DNA of 64,000 nucleotides, from positions 1 to 64,000 of the forward strand of contig NZ_SUNC01000006.1 in the NCBI RefSeq assembly GCF_007570835.1. The letters are read 5' to 3'. Position 1 is the stretch's first letter; each line of letters starts with the position of its first letter. Made by a program: the position numbers and the translations under genes. Of this stretch, positions 34,553 through 44,078 are shown piece after piece. The notes under the pieces were generated by a model. It was not told where the DNA came from and did no database searches. It saw nothing but the letters and a program-made list of their open reading frames with translations. This stretch comes from Croceicoccus sediminis. Lineage in GTDB: Bacteria > Pseudomonadota > Alphaproteobacteria > Sphingomonadales > Sphingomonadaceae.

Positions 34553-35983
34553 ATGGTTCGCAAGGCGCTTTTCATGGGACCGCGGCTGAAACGCGTGCGG
34601 CGCGACCTTGGCCTGACTCAGGCCAACATGGCCGCCGATCTCGACATTTCGCCCAGCTATGTCGCGTTGATGGAGCGTAACCAGCGCCCCGTGACGGCCG
34701 ACCTGCTGCTGAAATTGGCAACCACGTACAAGATCGACATCGCCAGCCTTGCCGACGACGGGGGCGAGGATCTGGCCAAGCGTCTGCAGGCAACGTTAAA
34801 GCAGCCGATCTTCGATGACATCGACCTGCCCGCGCTGGACAGTGCGGACATCGCCACCAGCTATCCCGGATTTGCAGAGGCATTGCTGCGCCTGCACACC
34901 GCCTTTACCGAAGAACAGATGGCCCATGCCCAGCGGCGCGAGATGGCCAGCGGCGAAGGCGCGCCCACCGCGTCCAGCGATCCGGTGGGCGAAGCACGCG
35001 CTTTCCTGGCCGCGCGGCGCAACTGTTTTCCGGCGCTCGACGATCACGCCGCCGAAGTCGCGCAGGAAATGGCCGCCGCCCAATCGCGCGAGGAATCGGT
35101 TTCGACCGACGCCCTCATTGCCCGGCTGTCCCGCAAGCACGGCCAGAAGGTGCGATTTTCCGATCCCGAACTGATCCTTGGTTCGCTGCGCTGGCACGAC
35201 CGGCACCGCGAACAGGTCCTGATCTCCAATCTTCTCGACAATCCGGGCCGCCGGTTCCAGCTGGCCCTGCAGATCGCTCTTCTGGAAGCGCGGCAGGTGA
35301 TCCAGACACAAGTGATAGAGGGCCGCTTTTCGGGAGAGAACGCCCGCCGCCTCGCGCAGCGGGCGTTGAGCGGGTACTGGGCCGCAGCGCTGCTGATGCC
35401 GTACCGCCCCTTCCTGCGCGCCGCGCGCCAGACGCGCCACGACATAGAGGCGCTGTCCCGCCGCTTTGCCGCCAGCTTCGAACAGATCGCCCACCGCCTG
35501 ACCACGATGGGCCGGCCCGGAGAAGAAGGCGTTCCCTTCTTCTTCCTGCGCGTCGACCGGGCGGGCAACGTCTCCAAACGGCTGGACGGCGCGGGGTTCC
35601 CTTTCGCGCGGACCGGCGGGTCATGCCCCTTGTGGAACGTGCACGCCGTGTTCGAAACGCCGGGCCGCATCCGTCCGCAATGGCTGGAACTGCCGGAAGG
35701 GGAGAAGTTCTTTTCCATCTCCCGGTCGGTCGAAGCCGGGGGCGGATCGTGGGACGCCCCGCGCGCCACTCGCGCGGTCGCGCTGGCCTGCACCGCCGAC
35801 CATGCCGGGCACGTGATCTATTCCGATGGCCTGGATGCAGACGACACGACGCCGATCGGGGTCGCCTGCCGGTTGTGCCACCGTCCGCACTGCATCGCCC
35901 GGTCCGCCCCGCCCATCGGGCGCGAGCTGCGGCCCGACGACAATCGCGATACCGGCGTGCCTTTCGCCTTTGCGGGCGACTAG
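34553..35983 (+). CDS. Short-chain fatty acyl-CoA regulator family (RamB/ScfR) transcription factor
   Basis: A 476-residue XRE-family regulator. The N-terminal helix-turn-helix (GPRLKRVRRDLGLTQANMA, SPSYVALMERNQRPV) spans about 8-60. An IrrE/ImmA-like region lies in the middle, and the C-terminal DUF2083 domain ends with the Cys motif CRLCHRPHC. The family (RamB of Corynebacterium, ScfR of alphaproteobacteria) responds to acyl-CoA levels and controls the glyoxylate shunt. Its divergent position to aceA fits. ATG 34553 matches family starts. Its stop shares CTAG with the convergent MFS gene. Confidence 0.88.
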   Translation: MVRKALFMGPRLKRVRRDLGLTQANMAADLDISPSYVALMERNQRPVTADLLLKLATTYKIDIASLADDGGEDLAKRLQATLKQPIFDDIDLPALDSADIATSYPGFAEALLRLHTAFTEEQMAHAQRREMASGEGAPTASSDPVGEARAFLAARRNCFPALDDHAAEVAQEMAAAQSREESVSTDALIARLSRKHGQKVRFSDPELILGSLRWHDRHREQVLISNLLDNPGRRFQLALQIALLEARQVIQTQVIEGRFSGENARRLAQRALSGYWAAALLMPYRPFLRAARQTRHDIEALSRRFAASFEQIAHRLTTMGRPGEEGVPFFFLRVDRAGNVSKRLDGAGFPFARTGGSCPLWNVHAVFETPGRIRPQWLELPEGEKFFSISRSVEAGGGSWDAPRATRAVALACTADHAGHVIYSDGLDADDTTPIGVACRLCHRPHCIARSAPPIGRELRPDDNRDTGVPFAFAGD

Positions 35984-37248
35984 GCCGGGCCCTCGCCTTC
36001 GACCTGCGCGATCGTTTCCTTGCGGCGGCGGAACAGCTTGCCCCGTTCGGAATAGAGGATGAGCAGCACGCCGAGCAGCGACAGCCCGAACAGCGCCGCG
36101 CCCAACGGACGGGCCGTCCCATCGTAGGCCGCGCCCACGATCGCACCCAGCGCCGCGCCGCCGCCGACGCGAATCGTCGTCTGCAGCGAAGAGGCAGAGC
36201 CCGCGAAATGCTTGAACGGTTGCAGCGCGATCGAGCTGAAATTGCCGCCCAGGAATCCGATGAGGCCGAGGTTCACCGTCATCAGCGGCGCGAAAAGCCA
36301 GAAGTTGTCCGGCGCGGCCCACGCGACGACAAGCTGGGCAAGGCCGGTGACGACGAAGACCAGCAGTGCCGTATGACTGACCCGCCGCGCGCCGAACCGT
36401 TCGACGATGCGCGAATTGACGAAGTTCGCCAGCGCCATGAACACCGCCATCGCGCCAAAGACATAGGCGAACCGCTGACCCAGCCCGAAGTGTTCACCCA
36501 CCAGCTGTTCGGCGCAGTTGATGTAGCCATAGAGCCCCGCGAACACGAGCATCGCCCCGAAGATGTAGCCGAAAGCATCGCGGTTGGTGATGACCAGCCG
36601 GAAATTGTGCATCAGCCGCCCGAACTTGAGCGACTGACGCTCATCGGCGGCAAGCGTTTCGGGCAGGCGGAACAGCACCCACAGGAACATCGTCACGCCG
36701 GTCACGAACATCATGCCGAAAATCGCACGCCAGCCCGCGAACAACAGGATCATCTGCCCGATCGTCGGAGCAAGCACCGGCACGATCATGAAGACCACCG
36801 CGATCATCGACACGACCCGCGCCATGGCGTCGCCTTCGAACCGGTCGCGCACGATGGCATTGGCAACGACGCTGCCGGCCGACGCGACCATTCCATTGGC
36901 AAAGCGAAAGACCAGCATGGTGTTGAAATCGGTGATGATCATGCACCCGAAATCGAACAGGCAATATGTCCCGATACCGCCCAGCAGCACCGGCTTCCGC
37001 CCGAAGCGGTCGGCAAGAAAACCGAAGATCAGCGCCCCGACGCCCATGCCGATCAGGTACGTGCCGACGACCAGCTGACGATCGTTCGGGTCCTGTACGT
37101 TCAGTTCGGCGGCGATGTCGGACAGGGCGGGCAACATGGCATCGATGCCCAGCGCCTGCAGCGCCATCACGAAGGCGAGCATGACCGTGAATTCGGTTCG
37201 GCTCAATTTATCGGGTGGCGTCGGCAGTCGGAACATCGGCAGCCTCAT
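35980..37248 (-). CDS. Bcr/CflA-type MFS drug efflux transporter
   Basis: A 422-residue major facilitator with 12 predicted helices. FLADRFGRKPVLLGG (near 77) is the conserved loop 2-3 motif A, and RFANGMVASAGSVVANAIVRD is the motif C-like antiporter segment in helix 5. The subgroup exports drugs such as bicyclomycin by proton antiport; the real substrate is unknown. The C-terminus is basic then acidic. It converges on the RamB-like gene with a 4-base overlap. Confidence 0.87.
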   Translation of the reverse strand: MRLPMFRLPTPPDKLSRTEFTVMLAFVMALQALGIDAMLPALSDIAAELNVQDPNDRQLVVGTYLIGMGVGALIFGFLADRFGRKPVLLGGIGTYCLFDFGCMIITDFNTMLVFRFANGMVASAGSVVANAIVRDRFEGDAMARVVSMIAVVFMIVPVLAPTIGQMILLFAGWRAIFGMMFVTGVTMFLWVLFRLPETLAADERQSLKFGRLMHNFRLVITNRDAFGYIFGAMLVFAGLYGYINCAEQLVGEHFGLGQRFAYVFGAMAVFMALANFVNSRIVERFGARRVSHTALLVFVVTGLAQLVVAWAAPDNFWLFAPLMTVNLGLIGFLGGNFSSIALQPFKHFAGSASSLQTTIRVGGGAALGAIVGAAYDGTARPLGAALFGLSLLGVLLILYSERGKLFRRRKETIAQVEGEGPA

Positions 37249-37354
37249 GCGCCCGATAGGTCATTGCCGCAATGGCAAATCGGGCCGCGCGATTGTCGCA
37301 ATCGGTACTTGTTCGCCTGACAAGTGGCCGGGCCTTGCGCTATGGAACGTCGCC

Positions 37355-38479
37355 GTGAGCGAGACGATCCGGGAAGACGACGACGACGAGGAAGGCGAGG
37401 CCGAAGGGCTGCGCAAGATCATCCACGTCGACATGGACGCCTTCTTCGCCAGCGTCGAACAGCGCGACGAGCCTTCGCTGCGCGGCAAGCCGGTTGCCGT
37501 CGGCGGATCGTCGGGGCGCGGCGTTGTGGCCGCGGCCAGTTACGAGGCGCGCAAGTTCGGCGTGCGTTCGGCCATGCCGTCGGTGACGGCAAAACGGCTT
37601 TGTCCCGACCTCATTTTCCGCAAGTCGCGTTTCGACGTCTATCGCGAGGTATCGGGCCAGATCCGCGCGATCTTTCATGACTATACCCCGCTGGTCGAAC
37701 CGCTTTCGCTGGACGAGGCGTACCTGGACGTGACCGAGGACTTGCGCGGACTGGGTTCGGCCACGCGCATCGCGCAGGAAATCCGCCGCCGCATCCGGGA
37801 GGAAACCGCCCTCACCGCCAGTGCCGGGGTCAGCTACAACAAGTTCCTCGCCAAGCTGGCCAGCGACCAGAACAAGCCCGATGGCCTGTGCGTCATCCGC
37901 CCCGGTGACGGCGCGGCTTTCGTTGCAACGCTGCCGGTCAAACGCTTTCACGGGGTCGGCCCCAAGGGCGCGGAAAAGATGGCGCGGCTGGGCATAGAAA
38001 CCGGCGCCGATCTCGCGACGAAGGACCTTGCCTTCCTCCGCGCCAATTTCGGCAGCTTTGCAGACTATCTCTACCGCGCGGCGCGCGGGATCGACTTGCG
38101 ACAGGTCCGCGCCAGCCGCAATCGCAAGTCGGTGGGCGGCGAACGTACGTTCCACGAGGACCTGTCGAGCCCGGCCGAACTGCGCGAGGCGATGGACCGG
38201 ATCATCGACATCGTGTGGGAACGGATCGAACGCGCCCAGGCGACGGGCCGCACCGTCACGATGAAGCTCAAGTACAACGACTTCACGATCCAGAGCCGCG
38301 CCGCCACTTTGCCGCGCATCGTCGCGGACAAGGCAGAGTTCGGCCGGATCGGTCATGCGCTCCTGTCCGAAATGCTGCCCTTGCCCCGCCCGATCCGGTT
38401 GATGGGGCTGACTTTGTCCAAGCTGGACGGAGCCAACTCCTCTCGCCGGGGGGAAAGCGCGCAGCTGGACCTGTTCTGA
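37355..38479 (+). CDS. dinB: DNA polymerase IV (Y-family)
   Basis: A 374-residue translesion polymerase. IIHVDMDAFFASVEQRD (near 25-40) and SLDEAYLDVT (near 120) contain the catalytic carboxylates. The YNKFLAKLASDQNKPDG thumb region and little-finger domain follow. The C-terminal QLDLF is a beta-clamp-binding motif. GTG 37355 is taken as start; the acidic REDDDDEEGEAEG stretch at its N-terminus is unusual. No LexA box was identified. Confidence 0.94.
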   Translation: MSETIREDDDDEEGEAEGLRKIIHVDMDAFFASVEQRDEPSLRGKPVAVGGSSGRGVVAAASYEARKFGVRSAMPSVTAKRLCPDLIFRKSRFDVYREVSGQIRAIFHDYTPLVEPLSLDEAYLDVTEDLRGLGSATRIAQEIRRRIREETALTASAGVSYNKFLAKLASDQNKPDGLCVIRPGDGAAFVATLPVKRFHGVGPKGAEKMARLGIETGADLATKDLAFLRANFGSFADYLYRAARGIDLRQVRASRNRKSVGGERTFHEDLSSPAELREAMDRIIDIVWERIERAQATGRTVTMKLKYNDFTIQSRAATLPRIVADKAEFGRIGHALLSEMLPLPRPIRLMGLTLSKLDGANSSRRGESAQLDLF

Positions 38480-38547
38480 CACCCTTGCAGGTTGGGATTC
38501 GATCACCAGATCACCCCCTTCACAAGGCAACAGGAATCGAAACAGCC

Positions 38548-39132
38548 ATGACCGAGCGCGACGCACACGAAAAGATCGTCCCCCTGATCGTGGAGCGTTG
38601 GTCCCCGCGTTCCTTCGACGAGACGGCCCTGCCGCTGGAAGACCTCAAAGTCATCGTCGAGGCGGCCGGATGGGCCCCGTCCGCATTCAATGCACAGCCG
38701 TGGAGCTTCCTTTACGCCCTTCACGGTGACGAGAACTGGGCGAGGTTTCTCGACCTGCTGGTCCCGTTCAACCAGGGCTGGGCCGACGCGGCGGGCGCGC
38801 TGCTGTTCATCGTGTCCGATCGCGGAACCACGAAAAGCAAGGACGGATCGCCTTCGCACAGCCACAGTTTCGACGCGGGCGCGGCCTGGGCGAACCTTGC
38901 CCTTCAGGCGACGGCCATGGGCTATCACGCCCATGGCATGACCGGCATCGAATTCGGCAAGGCGGAAAAGGCGCTTGCCATCCCCGATACCCACCGGCTG
39001 GAAGCGGCCGTGGCCATCGGCCGCCGCGCCGATCCGCAGCGCCTGCCTGAAGACCTGCGCGAAAAGGAACAGCCTTCAGGTCGCAAGCCGGTCGACGCCA
39101 TTCTTCAGCCGGGCAGCTTTTCACCCGGCTGA
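38548..39132 (+). CDS. Nitroreductase family protein
   Basis: A 194-residue FMN-dependent oxidoreductase-like protein. RWSPRSFDE (near 18) and WAPSAFNAQPW (near 44) contribute to the flavin phosphate and ring contacts, and GAAWANLALQATAMGYHAHGM forms the dimer-core helix. Such enzymes reduce nitro groups or quinones using NAD(P)H. ATG 38548 has CAGGAATCGAAACAGCC upstream. It is a short form of the family; the substrate is unknown. Confidence 0.87.
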   Translation: MTERDAHEKIVPLIVERWSPRSFDETALPLEDLKVIVEAAGWAPSAFNAQPWSFLYALHGDENWARFLDLLVPFNQGWADAAGALLFIVSDRGTTKSKDGSPSHSHSFDAGAAWANLALQATAMGYHAHGMTGIEFGKAEKALAIPDTHRLEAAVAIGRRADPQRLPEDLREKEQPSGRKPVDAILQPGSFSPG

Positions 39133-39218
39133 AAGGCCGGCCGCGTTGCATCGATGCCGCATGGGGCAGATAAATTCGCGAAACCTGATGAAATCTGAAG
39201 ACTTAGCCCTGTCCCAAA

Positions 39219-39250
39219 ACCGGAAATCCGGTAAAGTCCATTTCGATCGA
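39219..39250. promoter_or_regulatory. Paired palindromes upstream of the efflux operon
   Basis: ACCGGA-AA-TCCGGT (39219-39232) and the exact palindrome TTCGATCGAA (39241-39250) stand 9 bases apart in the 174-base leader before the outer membrane factor. They are candidate binding sites for a regulator of the efflux genes; no regulator gene is adjacent. Confidence 0.35.
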
Positions 39251-39306
39251 AACTAGTTTCTGCACGGTCAAACGCAATCGGGGGGCTGCGTGCAGGCGAA
39301 GATCGG

Positions 39307-40761
39307 GTGGGAATTACTCTGGCCAAAAGGCTCGCATCGGTACGTTCGGCGGCTCTTCTGCTTGGCGCGGCATCGCTGCCTCTTGGTGGCTGCACGTCAC
39401 TGCTTGGCGCCAGTGTGGCCGAACCGGCAGTCGCCGTGCCCGATACATGGTCGATGCCGGTTGCCCCGGTCACGGTCGATCTTGCCGAATACTGGACCTT
39501 GCTGGACGATCCGCTCGTCACCGAATTCGTCGCCGCGGCGATAGAGAATAACCGCGACCTTGCCGCCGCCGCTGCGCGCGTGCGTGTCGCCCGTGCGGGA
39601 GTGAAGTCCAGCCGCGCGGGCTATTTCCCGCAAATCGGCGCCAATGCCGGGGTTCAGCGCGACATCGGCGACTTTGCCAGTGACGACTACACCTTTTCCG
39701 TCGGCGCAGATGCGCGCTGGGAAGCGGACCTGTTCGGTTCCATCGGTTTCGACGTCGCGGCCAGCAAGGCGGACCTGCTGGCAGCGGGTTATTCGCTGGC
39801 GGACCTGCAGCGGCTGATCGTCGGGCAAGTCGCGCAGACGACGATTTCGGCGCGCGCGCTGGCGCTGCAACTGGCAATCGCGCGCGAGACGCTGTCGATT
39901 CAGGACGAAAACCTGCAGATCGCGCGCTGGCGGCTAGAGGCGGGGCTGGTTTCCAGCCTCGATGTCGAACAGGCCCGGACTCAGCGCGCGCAAACCGCCG
40001 CGTCGATCCCCGCGCTGGAACGCGACCTGGCGGCGGCGGCCAACACCATTTCCACGCTGATCGGCGAAGCGCCCGGACCCGTACTGGACCGTTTCGAGGG
40101 GTCGGAGACGATACCCGTACCGCCTGAACTGCTCGGCTATGCCATGCCGGCAGAAGTGCTGCGCAACCGGCCCGACGTGCGGCAGGCCGAGGCGACCCTG
40201 ATTTCCGACACCGCGCGTATCGGTCTTGCCCGTTCGCAGCTTTTCCCGATGCTGTCGCTGACGGGCAATATCGGCACCGCCGCGATCCGCACGGGCGACC
40301 TGTTCGACATCATCACCGGCGGGCTTTTCGCCGGGATCAGCCAGCTGATCTTCGACGGGGGACGCACCGCCGCGCAGATAGAGGCTTCGCGCGCGCGTGC
40401 CGCAGCGTCGCTGGCCGGGTGGGAGCAGGCGATACTCCTCGCGCTCGAAGACGTGGAAAGCGCAAACGTCGCCCTGCGCGCCGCGCGCCAGCGGGTCGGC
40501 CTGTTCGAAGAGGCGCTCGACGCGGCCAGCAACGCCGCGCTGCTGGCCCGCAGCCAGTACCAGGCGGGGCTGATCGATTTCGAAACGCTGCTGCTGGCCG
40601 AAAACCAGTTGCTGTCCGCACGCAACGCGCTGGCCGCAAGCGAGGCGGAACGCGCCAATGCCTTCGTCCGCCTGACACAGGCGCTGGGCGGCGGGTGGAC
40701 CGACGGCACAGTCGCGCCAGCACCAGACAATTCCGAATATCCCGAAAGGATCGAGCCATGA
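39307..40761 (+). CDS. Outer membrane efflux factor, NodT/OprM-type lipoprotein
   Basis: A 484-residue TolC-family channel. The start is GTG 39307. A lipoprotein signal ends in LGGC with lipidated Cys29. Two OEP repeats follow (about 60-260 and 270-460) with long helical segments such as ARVRVARAGVKSSRAGYFPQIG and NRPDVRQAEATLIS. It is the first of four coupled genes and supplies the exit duct for the MacAB-like pump. Stop overlaps the adaptor start by ATGA. Confidence 0.9.
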   Translation: MGITLAKRLASVRSAALLLGAASLPLGGCTSLLGASVAEPAVAVPDTWSMPVAPVTVDLAEYWTLLDDPLVTEFVAAAIENNRDLAAAAARVRVARAGVKSSRAGYFPQIGANAGVQRDIGDFASDDYTFSVGADARWEADLFGSIGFDVAASKADLLAAGYSLADLQRLIVGQVAQTTISARALALQLAIARETLSIQDENLQIARWRLEAGLVSSLDVEQARTQRAQTAASIPALERDLAAAANTISTLIGEAPGPVLDRFEGSETIPVPPELLGYAMPAEVLRNRPDVRQAEATLISDTARIGLARSQLFPMLSLTGNIGTAAIRTGDLFDIITGGLFAGISQLIFDGGRTAAQIEASRARAAASLAGWEQAILLALEDVESANVALRAARQRVGLFEEALDAASNAALLARSQYQAGLIDFETLLLAENQLLSARNALAASEAERANAFVRLTQALGGGWTDGTVAPAPDNSEYPERIEP

Positions 40762-42074
40762 GCGATGCCGACGACGGGCAAGGGCCCGAAGGTATCGACG
40801 ATTTCCTCGGCACGAAGCCGAAGCCGCGTTGGCGCAAGTACATGCGCTACTGGCTGCCCGCGCTCGTCCTGATAATCCTCGTCCTGCTTATCGCGCGGTG
40901 CACCGGCGGCGATGACAAGCCGAAGTACATTACCGAACCCGTGCAACAACGCTCGCTCGACCTGACCGTCACTGCCACGGGCAACTTGCGCCCGACCAAC
41001 CAGGTGCAGGTCGGCTCGGAAGTGTCGGGCCGGATCGACCAGATCTACGTCGACGTGAACGACCGCGTGACGCGCGGACAGACGCTGGCCGTGATCAACA
41101 CCGATATCATCGACGACCAGATCACCCAGGCCCGTGCCAATATCAACGCCGCCAGCGCACAAGTCGCACAGGCGCGCGCGACACTGGACGTGGACGAGGC
41201 CCAGCTTGCCCGCCTGCGCAGCGTCTACGAGGCGTCGGGCGGCAAAGTGCCGTCGAAGACCGAGCTGGAACAGGCCACCGCCGCGGTAAAGCGCGACCGC
41301 GCCGCCGTCGCCTCGGCAGAGGCGAACGTGAAGGCGCAGGAGGCGCAGCTGTCATCCGCGCTGACCAACCGGGGCCGCGCGATCATCAGTTCGCCGGTTT
41401 CGGGTGTCGTGCTGGCGCGCCAAGTGGAACCGGGACAGACCGTTGCGGCCAGCTTCAACACGCCGACCCTGTTCGTGATCGCCGAAGACTTGTCGCAGAT
41501 GCAGCTGCGCGTCGATATCGACGAGGCCGACGTCGGCCAGGTCGAAGCCGGGCAGGACGCCACTTTCACCGTCGATGCCTATCCCGGCCGCAAGTTTCCC
41601 GCAGAGGTCGAGCGCGTGAACCGCGCGTCGAGCAATATCGCGACCGCCAACACCAACGGCGCGTCTTCCGCTGCATCATCCAACCAGGTCGTCAGTTACG
41701 AAGCGCGCCTTGCCGTGGCCAACCCCGAAGGGCTGCTGCGCCCCGGCATGACGGCCACCGCGACAATCGCGACGCAAAACACCGGCAAGCGCCTGCTCGT
41801 CCCCAACAGCGCGCTTCGTTTCAAGCCCGAGAATGTCGGCAAGGACGAAGGCGGTGGCGTGCTCAACCCCGAAATTGGGCTGGAGCAGAACGAACAGCAG
41901 GCCACGATCGGCATCGGCAGCCGCCAGAGAGTCTATGTCCTGAAGGATGACGGCACGCTGGACCCGATCGACGTCGTGACGGGACAGAGCGACGGGCGCC
42001 TGACGGTCGTGACCTCGGAAAACCTGAAAGCCGGCATGAAAGTCGTCACCGGCGTCGGTGCGAAGACGCGCTGA
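40758..42074 (+). CDS. MacA-like periplasmic adaptor (HlyD/RND membrane fusion protein)
   Basis: A 438-residue periplasmic adaptor linking an inner membrane ABC pump to the outer membrane factor. One helix near 32-47 anchors it after a cytoplasmic N-terminus. The lipoyl half-motifs GSEVSGRIDQIYVDVNDRV and ISSPVSGVVLARQVEPGQTV flank a coiled-coil hairpin (about 115-200). A beta-barrel and membrane-proximal domain follow. Overlaps both neighbours. Confidence 0.9.
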   Translation: MSDADDGQGPEGIDDFLGTKPKPRWRKYMRYWLPALVLIILVLLIARCTGGDDKPKYITEPVQQRSLDLTVTATGNLRPTNQVQVGSEVSGRIDQIYVDVNDRVTRGQTLAVINTDIIDDQITQARANINAASAQVAQARATLDVDEAQLARLRSVYEASGGKVPSKTELEQATAAVKRDRAAVASAEANVKAQEAQLSSALTNRGRAIISSPVSGVVLARQVEPGQTVAASFNTPTLFVIAEDLSQMQLRVDIDEADVGQVEAGQDATFTVDAYPGRKFPAEVERVNRASSNIATANTNGASSAASSNQVVSYEARLAVANPEGLLRPGMTATATIATQNTGKRLLVPNSALRFKPENVGKDEGGGVLNPEIGLEQNEQQATIGIGSRQRVYVLKDDGTLDPIDVVTGQSDGRLTVVTSENLKAGMKVVTGVGAKTR

Positions 42075-42799
42075 TGGGCACGTCGCCCGAAACCCGGCCG
42101 CTGATCGAACTGGAGGGTATCACCAAGACCTTCGGTGAGGGGCCGGCCGCGTTCCAGGCGCTGAAGGGCGTGGACATGGCGATCGAGAGCGGCGATTTCG
42201 TCGCGGTCATGGGCCCGTCGGGTTCGGGCAAGTCGACGACGATGAACATCCTTGGCTGTCTCGACGTGCCGACCAGCGGCGTGTTCCGCTTTCACGGGAT
42301 CGAGGTGCAGTCGCTGGACCGGGACCAGCGTTCACTCCTGCGGCGGCGCTATCTCGGCTTCGTGTTCCAGGGTTTCAACCTGCTCGCCCGCACCAGCGCG
42401 CTGGAAAATGTCGAACTGCCCCTGCTCTACCGCGGCGAGAACAAGGCCGCGCGGCGCGAAGCGGCAATGCGCGCACTCGATCAGGTCGGGCTTGCGCCAT
42501 GGGCTTCGCACTCGCCCGCCGAACTGTCGGGCGGTCAGCAGCAGCGCGTGGCCATCGCCCGTGCGCTGGTAACCGAACCCGACGTGCTGCTGGCGGACGA
42601 GCCGACGGGCAATCTCGACACCGAACGATCGCTGGAAATCATGGAACTGCTCACTCGCCTGAACGGTGAAGGCATTACCATCCTGATGGTGACGCACGAG
42701 GAAGAGATGGCGCAGTACGCGCGTACCATCGTCCATTTCCGCGATGGGCTGGTCGAGCGTATCGAACGCGGCAAGACCCGCGTGGCGGAGCAGGCCTGA
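42074..42799 (+). CDS. MacB-type ABC transporter ATP-binding protein
   Basis: A 241-residue ATPase. Walker A GPSGSGKSTT (near 48), Q-loop FQGFNLL, signature LSGGQQQRVAIARAL (near 153), Walker B LLADEPTGNLD and the switch histidine MVTHEEE are all intact. It is coupled by TGATG to the adaptor gene and by one base to the permease, and powers the tripartite pump. LolD-type lipoprotein export is less likely because of the adaptor and channel genes. Confidence 0.93.
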   Translation: MGTSPETRPLIELEGITKTFGEGPAAFQALKGVDMAIESGDFVAVMGPSGSGKSTTMNILGCLDVPTSGVFRFHGIEVQSLDRDQRSLLRRRYLGFVFQGFNLLARTSALENVELPLLYRGENKAARREAAMRALDQVGLAPWASHSPAELSGGQQQRVAIARALVTEPDVLLADEPTGNLDTERSLEIMELLTRLNGEGITILMVTHEEEMAQYARTIVHFRDGLVERIERGKTRVAEQA

Positions 42800-44007
42800 T
42801 GTTCGGGATGTTCGGCGCGACCCTGTTGCTCGCCTTCCGCGAAATCCGGCGCCACCTGCTGCGCTCGTTCCTGACGACGCTGGGCATCATCATCGGCGTC
42901 GCCGCGGTCATCACCATGGTTACGCTGGGCAATGGCGTCACCGCTTCGATCCGGGACCAGATCAGCTCGCTCGGCTCCAACGTGTTCATCGTCTTTCCGC
43001 TGCGCGGCGACCGTGAAGTGATCCGCCCCTTCAAAGAAGACGACGTGGAGGCCGTGGCCAAGCAGATCGCGGGCGCGGAGGAAGTGGCGGGCAGCGTCTC
43101 CGCGTCCACCACCGCGTTTCACAACGGTGCGGACTGGACCACCAGCGTTCAGGGCGTGAACAACGCGTTCCTGCGCGCGCAATCGATCGATGTCGAAGTC
43201 GGCCGCCCCTTCACACGCGAAGAGGAAAGCGCGGGCAAGAACGTGTGCCTGTTGGGTCCGAAAGTGCGCGATGCGATTTTCGTGCCCGATACCAGCCCAC
43301 TGGGCGAGGAAATGCGGCTTGGCGGGGTATCGTGCACCGTGATCGGCGTTCTGGCCGAACGCGGTCAGGGCGGCGGGCCGAACCAGGACCAGGACAACAC
43401 GGTGATGATGCCGCTGAAAACGGTGCAGCGCCGTTTCACCGGCAGCGACGACCTGCAGTACTTCGTAATCAAGTACGACAGCGCGTATGCCAGCAGCGCG
43501 ATCCAGGATTCACTGATCGACCTGCTGCGCGAACGCCGCCTGTTGCAGGAAGGGGCGGACAACGATTTCAACATCATCGACACGGCGCAAGTGAACCAGG
43601 CCCTTGGCGCGGCGACCGGCGCGCTGACCGCCATGGTCGCCGTGATCGCGGGGATCAGCCTTCTGGTCGGCGGTATCGGGATCATGAACATCATGCTGGT
43701 ATCCGTCACCGAACGAACGCGGGAGATCGGCATTCGCCTTGCCATCGGGGCACTTGCGCGCGAAGTGCGGCTCCAGTTCCTGACCGAGGCTGTCGTGCTG
43801 TGCAGTCTGGGCGGTCTTGCCGGGATCGCGCTGGCCTTTGTGCTGTCTTGGTCGCTGGCATCGGTGATCGACGTGCCGTTCATCTTCAGCCCGGCGATCA
43901 ACCTGCTCAGCTTCCTGTTCTCGGCCGTGATGGGGATCGTCTTCGGCTATTACCCGGCCGCCCGGGCCTCGCGGCTCGACCCGATCGACGCACTACGCCA
44001 CGAATAG
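42799..44007 (+). CDS. MacB-type ABC transporter permease
   Basis: A 402-residue permease with four helices in the MacB/FtsX topology. The first helix (about 20-42: FLTTLGIIIGVAAVITMV) precedes a large periplasmic domain, with three helices after about 275. GGIGIMNIMLVSVTERTREIGIR and YPAARASRLDPIDALRHE are diagnostic. It completes the four-gene pump that may expel macrolides, peptides or lipid-like compounds; the substrate is unknown. Confidence 0.93.
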   Translation: MFGMFGATLLLAFREIRRHLLRSFLTTLGIIIGVAAVITMVTLGNGVTASIRDQISSLGSNVFIVFPLRGDREVIRPFKEDDVEAVAKQIAGAEEVAGSVSASTTAFHNGADWTTSVQGVNNAFLRAQSIDVEVGRPFTREEESAGKNVCLLGPKVRDAIFVPDTSPLGEEMRLGGVSCTVIGVLAERGQGGGPNQDQDNTVMMPLKTVQRRFTGSDDLQYFVIKYDSAYASSAIQDSLIDLLRERRLLQEGADNDFNIIDTAQVNQALGAATGALTAMVAVIAGISLLVGGIGIMNIMLVSVTERTREIGIRLAIGALAREVRLQFLTEAVVLCSLGGLAGIALAFVLSWSLASVIDVPFIFSPAINLLSFLFSAVMGIVFGYYPAARASRLDPIDALRHE

Positions 44008-44078
44008 CGCGCGCAGCGACCGGGTTTTTCGCCCGAGGAAACGGTTTCCGTCTCTATCAGGCGAGACCCCGGATCGAC

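Noticed and set aside
39106-39131. CAGCCGGG / CCCGGCTG hairpin at the end of the nitroreductase gene
   Set aside because: It lies within the last codons and has no T-run on either strand, so it is not called as a terminator.
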